The translations under genes were made by a program, and so were the position numbers. DNA of 64,000 bases from Arthrobacter pascens (GTDB lineage: Bacteria; Actinomycetota; Actinomycetes; Actinomycetales; Micrococcaceae): contig NZ_JAUSXF010000001.1 of the NCBI RefSeq assembly GCF_030816475.1, forward strand, positions 3,224,001-3,288,000, given 5' to 3'. The notes beneath the pieces are model-generated. The model was given only the letters and a program-made list of their open reading frames with translations, had not been told where the DNA came from and did no database searches. This document shows, piece by piece, positions 60,706-64,000 of the stretch (the first letter of the stretch is position 1; each line of letters opens with the position of its first letter).

Positions 60706-62439
60706 ATGAAGTCCCAGGAACTGCGCGTGTCAACGTCCGTGCTCGTCATTGGCACCGGAGGCGCCGGACTCCGCGCCGCCATCGAGTTGGCCGAGCTGGG
60801 TGTAGATGTGCTCGCTGTCGGCAAGAGGCCCAGGAATGATGCTCACACCTCGCTCGCCGCGGGAGGCATCAACGCTGCTCTGGGCACAATGGATGCCGAT
60901 GACAGCTGGCAGCAGCACGCCGCAGACACAATCCTCGAAAGCTACCATCTTGCGAACCCTGAGATCGTGGAGATTGTCACCAAAGGGGCCGCACAGGGCA
61001 TCAGCGACCTGGAACGCTACGGCATGCCGTTCGCCCGCGAGGAAGACGGCCGGATCAGCCAGCGTTTCTTCGGTGCCCATACATTCCGCCGGACCGCTTT
61101 CAGCGGCGACTACACCGGGCTTGAAATTCAGCGCACGCTAGTTAATCGCGCCGCCCAGCTCGACATTCCGATATTGGACGATGTTTACATCACGCGCATT
61201 CTCGTCACCGACGGCCGGGTCTTCGGTGCCTACGGCTTCCGGCTCTCGGACGGGACGCGCTATCTGATCCATGCGGACGCCGTGGTGCTCGCCGCCGGAG
61301 GGCACACCCGCATCTGGCGGCGCACGTCCAGCCGGCGGGACGAGAACACCGGTGATTCCTTCCGCCTGGCAGTGCTCGCAGGCGGCCGCATCCGCGACCC
61401 GGAGCTGGTCCAGTTCCATCCCTCAGGCATTCTTGAGCCAGAGAATGCCGCAGGAACGCTCATCTCGGAAGCCGCCCGCGGCGAGGGCGGTATCCTCACC
61501 AACGCCCTCGGCGAGCGATTCATGGCCAAATACGATCCCGAGCGGATGGAACTCTCCACCCGCGACCGGGTCGCTTTGGCTTGTTATACAGAGATCCAAG
61601 AAGGCCGGGGGACGCCCAATGGTGGCGTGTGGCTGGACGTTTCGCACCTGCCGCGGGAGACGATCATGCGCCGCCTGCCGCGTGTTTACCAGACCATGCT
61701 CGAATTGCAGATGCTCGATATCACGACGACGCCGATAGAAATCGCACCGACCGCGCATTACTCCATGGGCGGCGTCTGGGTCCGTCCCGACGATCACAGC
61801 ACCGACGTCGCCGGTCTCTACGCCATCGGGGAGGCGTCAAGCGGCCTGCATGGCGCCAACCGTTTGGGAGGCAACTCGCTGATCGAGCTCCTGGTCTTCG
61901 GCAGGATCGTCGGCAATGCCGCCGCTGAATACTCGGCGTCCCTGACTGCACATGTGCGTTCAGCGGAAGCGGTGGATGAAGCTCGAAACGAGATAGATGA
62001 CCTGCTCCACGCCAATGGCCGCGAGAACGTCCGCGTACTTCAGCGTGCCATCCGAGACACCATGACCGAGCATGCAGGTGTGGTGCGCAACGAAGAAGGT
62101 CTTAAGCAGGGCCTGGCGGAACTCGACGGGATTGAAGCCCGCATCACCGAGGTGGGCGTGCATCCGGACATCGCCGGATATCAGGATCTTGCACACGCTT
62201 TCGACTTGAAGGCGGCCGCCCTTGCCGCGCGTGCGACGCTCGAAGCTGCCCGTGAACGCCGTGAAACACGCGGCTGTCATAACCGCAGCGACTATCCGGA
62301 ACTTGATTCACGCTTGCAGGTGAATCTGGTCTGGTCTCCCACTCGTGGCATCGAGCACGAAGGCATCGCGCCTGTACCGCACGAGATCGCGCAGCATATG
62401 CGCCAACCGGTCACAACCGCGGACAAACTCGTCGAGTGA
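60706..62439 (+). CDS. FAD-dependent fumarate reductase/L-aspartate oxidase-like flavoprotein
   Basis: 577 residues from ATG 60706 (frame open further up; ATG 60628 also possible). The FAD-binding GTGGAGLRAA is at about 17-26. TSLAAGGINAALG matches the flavin-side HTSxAxGG region of SdhA/FrdA/NadB. Substrate-site motifs are QFHPSG, GEGGILTNALGERFM, THYSMGG-type APTAHYSMGGVWV, and GLYAIGEASSGLHGANRLGGNSLIELLVFGR. The C-terminal helical domain ends RGCHNRSDYPELD, as in SdhA/NadB. There is no iron-sulfur or membrane-anchor subunit next to it, nor nadA/nadC, so its partner and true substrate are unclear. The predicted SigJ promoter lies 115 bases upstream. Confidence 0.8.
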   Translation: MKSQELRVSTSVLVIGTGGAGLRAAIELAELGVDVLAVGKRPRNDAHTSLAAGGINAALGTMDADDSWQQHAADTILESYHLANPEIVEIVTKGAAQGISDLERYGMPFAREEDGRISQRFFGAHTFRRTAFSGDYTGLEIQRTLVNRAAQLDIPILDDVYITRILVTDGRVFGAYGFRLSDGTRYLIHADAVVLAAGGHTRIWRRTSSRRDENTGDSFRLAVLAGGRIRDPELVQFHPSGILEPENAAGTLISEAARGEGGILTNALGERFMAKYDPERMELSTRDRVALACYTEIQEGRGTPNGGVWLDVSHLPRETIMRRLPRVYQTMLELQMLDITTTPIEIAPTAHYSMGGVWVRPDDHSTDVAGLYAIGEASSGLHGANRLGGNSLIELLVFGRIVGNAAAEYSASLTAHVRSAEAVDEARNEIDDLLHANGRENVRVLQRAIRDTMTEHAGVVRNEEGLKQGLAELDGIEARITEVGVHPDIAGYQDLAHAFDLKAAALAARATLEAARERRETRGCHNRSDYPELDSRLQVNLVWSPTRGIEHEGIAPVPHEIAQHMRQPVTTADKLVE

Positions 62440-62546
62440 ATGAAGTGGCATACCAACTTACCGCCAGATTTGCCCGCCGTCGTATGGCACCCAGGCCCGG
62501 AATTCCGTCGTCAGGGTCAAATCCTTGCAGCAGTAATATTGGGGGC

Positions 62547-63443
62547 ATGGATGCCGACACCGGGTCAACGGACGAATTGGAATCGGCATGGACAATTTTC
62601 GCTGAGGTCCGTTCTCGGTTGTTCGGGATTGCCTACCGGATGCTCGGCAGTGTCATCGAGGCGGAGGACATTGTCCAGGAGACGTGGGTTCGATGGCAGA
62701 CATGCGATCGCAGCCTGGTTCGGAATGCGCCGGCGTTCCTGGCGACCACCGCCACCCGTCTTGCCATCAATGTCGGGCAGTCGGCACGTGTCCGTCGTGA
62801 GACGTATGTCGGTCCCTGGCTGCCCGAGCCTGTGGACACAAGCGCCGACCCTGAACTGGGCGCCTTGCATGGTGAAGCGCTCGAGTTCGCGGTGTTGCTG
62901 ATACTGGAAAAGTTGTCGCCGACCGAGCGGGCCGCGTACGTGCTGCGGCAAGCGTTCGACTACCCGTATGAGCAGATCGCGGAGATCATCCAACAGACAG
63001 AAGCGAATGCCCGCCAGTTGGTCAGCCGGGCGCGCAAACGCCTTGCTGAGGAGAAACGCGCTGAGGTGAGCGTGAGCGAGCAGCGGCAACTGCTGGAGGC
63101 ATTCCTGGCTGCCGCGCGAACCGGGAACCTGGCCGCGCTGGAGGCACTGTTCGCCGCCGACGTCGTCAGTTACTCCGACGGCGGCGGTAAGGTTCGGGCT
63201 TCCAAGTTCCCTGTTGTCGGACGGGAACGGGTCGCGAAGTATTATCGGGCGTTCGCTTCGCGTTTCTGGGTTGGTGTCGATACCCAGCTTTTCATGGCTA
63301 ACGGCCGGCCTTCCGCGCGGCTGGCACAGGACGGGGTGGTGTTTGCGGTGGTGACTCTCACGGCGTCTGCCGATGGTATTGATCGGCTGTTGTGGACGAT
63401 GAATCCGGACAAACTCTCCGGCGTGACGAGGGTTGGCGGCTGA
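62547..63443 (+). CDS. sigJ: ECF41/SigJ-type RNA polymerase sigma factor
   Basis: 298 residues from ATG 62547 (frame open upstream). Region 2: WTIFAEVRSRLFGIAYRMLGSVIEAEDIVQETWVRW; region 4: LSPTERAAYVLRQAFDYPYEQIAEIIQQTEANARQLVSRARKRL. Between them is the WLPEP linker, and the C-terminus is a SnoaL-like domain with the DGGGK motif, both hallmarks of ECF41. In this group the C-terminal domain acts in place of an anti-sigma factor. It lies between a flavoprotein gene and an epimerase-like gene, each with a TGTCACA-N16-GGTC element. It starts 107 bases after the flavoprotein stop and may be co-transcribed with it, giving autoregulation. Confidence 0.9.
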   Translation: MDADTGSTDELESAWTIFAEVRSRLFGIAYRMLGSVIEAEDIVQETWVRWQTCDRSLVRNAPAFLATTATRLAINVGQSARVRRETYVGPWLPEPVDTSADPELGALHGEALEFAVLLILEKLSPTERAAYVLRQAFDYPYEQIAEIIQQTEANARQLVSRARKRLAEEKRAEVSVSEQRQLLEAFLAAARTGNLAALEALFAADVVSYSDGGGKVRASKFPVVGRERVAKYYRAFASRFWVGVDTQLFMANGRPSARLAQDGVVFAVVTLTASADGIDRLLWTMNPDKLSGVTRVGG

Positions 63444-63476
63444 CCTGCCAGCCTTACAGCGCAATTTTCCAAAGCC

Positions 63477-63503
63477 TGTCACAGATTGATCTGATACCCG
63501 GTC
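63477..63503 (+). promoter_or_regulatory. Predicted ECF41/SigJ promoter for the epimerase-like gene
   Basis: TGTCACA (63477-63483), 16 bases, GGTC (63500-63503), identical in spacing to the element at 60565. It ends 60 bases before the ATG of the next gene. A 6-bp inverted repeat, GGAATG/CATTCC (63517-63534), lies between promoter and gene. Confidence 0.7.
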
Positions 63504-63563
63504 ATAGCTGGTGGACGGAATGTCACTGCATTCCGCCGAGCCACTATCGGAGGAAAGATCATC

Positions 63564-64000
63564 ATGAAGATCGTAGTAATTGGCGGCACTGGCCTGATCG
63601 GCAAGCAGGTGGTGCAGATCCTCAGCAGTCAGGGCCATGAGGCGAAAGCGGCGTCCCCTTCCACCGGGGTGAATTCCGTGACCGGCCAGGGATTGGATGA
63701 GGCGCTGGCGGGGGCGGACGTCGTTGTCGACTTGACGAACACCGCCGATTTCGATGAGAAGGTAGTCGTTCCCTTCTTCTCCACGTCATCCCGCAATCTT
63801 CTCGCTGCCGAGAAAAGGGCCGGCGTGCGGCATCATGTGGCTCTGTCGGTCGTTGGAACCGACCGTATCGTTGACGGCTACTTTGCCGGAAAAAAGGCCC
63901 AGGAGAAGGCAGTTAAAGAAGGCGGAGTGCCGTACACCATTCTGCGGGCCACTCAATTCTTCGAGTTCATCCCGATGATCGCCGATGCAGGAACACGCGA
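63564..64000 (+). CDS. NAD(P)-binding epimerase/NmrA-like protein, cut by window end
   Basis: Opening part (145 residues) of an atypical short-chain dehydrogenase: MKIVVIGGTGLIGKQVVQIL carries the Rossmann GGTGxxG, followed by ADVVVDLTNTADFD and KRAGVRHHVALSVVGTDRI, then VPYTILRATQFFEFI, the NmrA/isoflavone reductase-like pattern. GGAGGAA precedes the ATG. Genes of this oxidoreductase/epimerase type are the usual neighbours and targets of ECF41 sigma factors, which agrees with the promoter found upstream. The C-terminus lies beyond base 64000. Confidence 0.85.
   Translation, partial: MKIVVIGGTGLIGKQVVQILSSQGHEAKAASPSTGVNSVTGQGLDEALAGADVVVDLTNTADFDEKVVVPFFSTSSRNLLAAEKRAGVRHHVALSVVGTDRIVDGYFAGKKAQEKAVKEGGVPYTILRATQFFEFIPMIADAGTR

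Noticed and set aside
1..64000. CRISPR arrays, tRNA or rRNA genes, intact insertion sequences
   Set aside because: I looked for regular short repeats, tRNA-like cloverleaf arms, rRNA-like segments and transposase motifs on both strands and found none that I could support by eye; a covariance-model and repeat search would be decisive.

Overview
The window is high-GC DNA of an actinobacterium, most likely Arthrobacter/Pseudarthrobacter or another Micrococcaceae. This rests on codon usage (G/C in third positions), frequent GTG/TTG starts, and the gene types: ECF41/SigJ sigma factor, DUF4383, helicase-associated-domain protein, NarL-type two-component pair, MHS-type transporter. It is chromosomal in style. 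I see no rRNA, tRNA, CRISPR array, phage structural gene or intact insertion sequence. Many genes are broken by single frameshifts, some in short G/C runs, so a few may be sequencing errors; others carry several lesions and are true remnants.

Layout. 1-9.4 kb: end of a cation/proton antiporter, an operator-controlled pair (MHS transporter and Tat-exported rhamnogalacturonan lyase) for pectin use, an alpha/beta hydrolase, an excalibur lipoprotein, a membrane-anchored HNH protein and a hemerythrin protein. 9.4-17.7 kb: a decayed stretch (DHFR-like, GmrSD-like, DUF4383 and duplicated hemerythrin remnants) with a PD-(D/E)XK nuclease, an unknown two-gene operon and a cytoplasmic Ser/Thr kinase. 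17.9-26.4 kb: a defence block made of a divergent cluster (ParB-like protein, SNF2-type helicase, DUF3883 nuclease, small protein on one side; winged-helix/zinc protein and C5-cytosine methyltransferase on the other), then a separate type II restriction-modification pair. 26.9-41.4 kb: a helicase-associated-domain protein, a frameshifted TauE transporter, McrBC, an AddAB-like helicase-nuclease pair, a permease remnant and a NucS-like nuclease. 41.5-50.3 kb: a truncated LuxR copy, epoxide hydrolase, SnoaL-like protein and oxidoreductase divergent from a TetR regulator, then an amino-acid permease/HisC-like aminotransferase/Lrp/ThDP-enzyme cluster. 50.7-64 kb: envelope proteins, a frameshifted HD-GYP/LuxR regulator, a methyltransferase, two membrane proteins, a two-component system, and a flavoprotein-SigJ-epimerase cluster.

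How genes work together. The 10-41 kb interval behaves as a defence island: at least three restriction-type systems plus orphan nucleases and remnants of a fourth. The least familiar is the 18.2-24.5 kb cluster, which would fit a methylation-guarded, ATP-dependent restriction system. At the right end, both the flavoprotein gene and the epimerase-like gene are preceded by the same TGTCACA-N16-GGTC element, matching the promoter type known for ECF41 sigma factors, with the sigma gene between its two predicted targets. Three truncated second copies of genes that are present at fuller length in this window (hemerythrin, HD-GYP/LuxR, methyltransferase) lie at 15.6, 41.5 and 60.5 kb, pointing to past local duplication followed by deletion.
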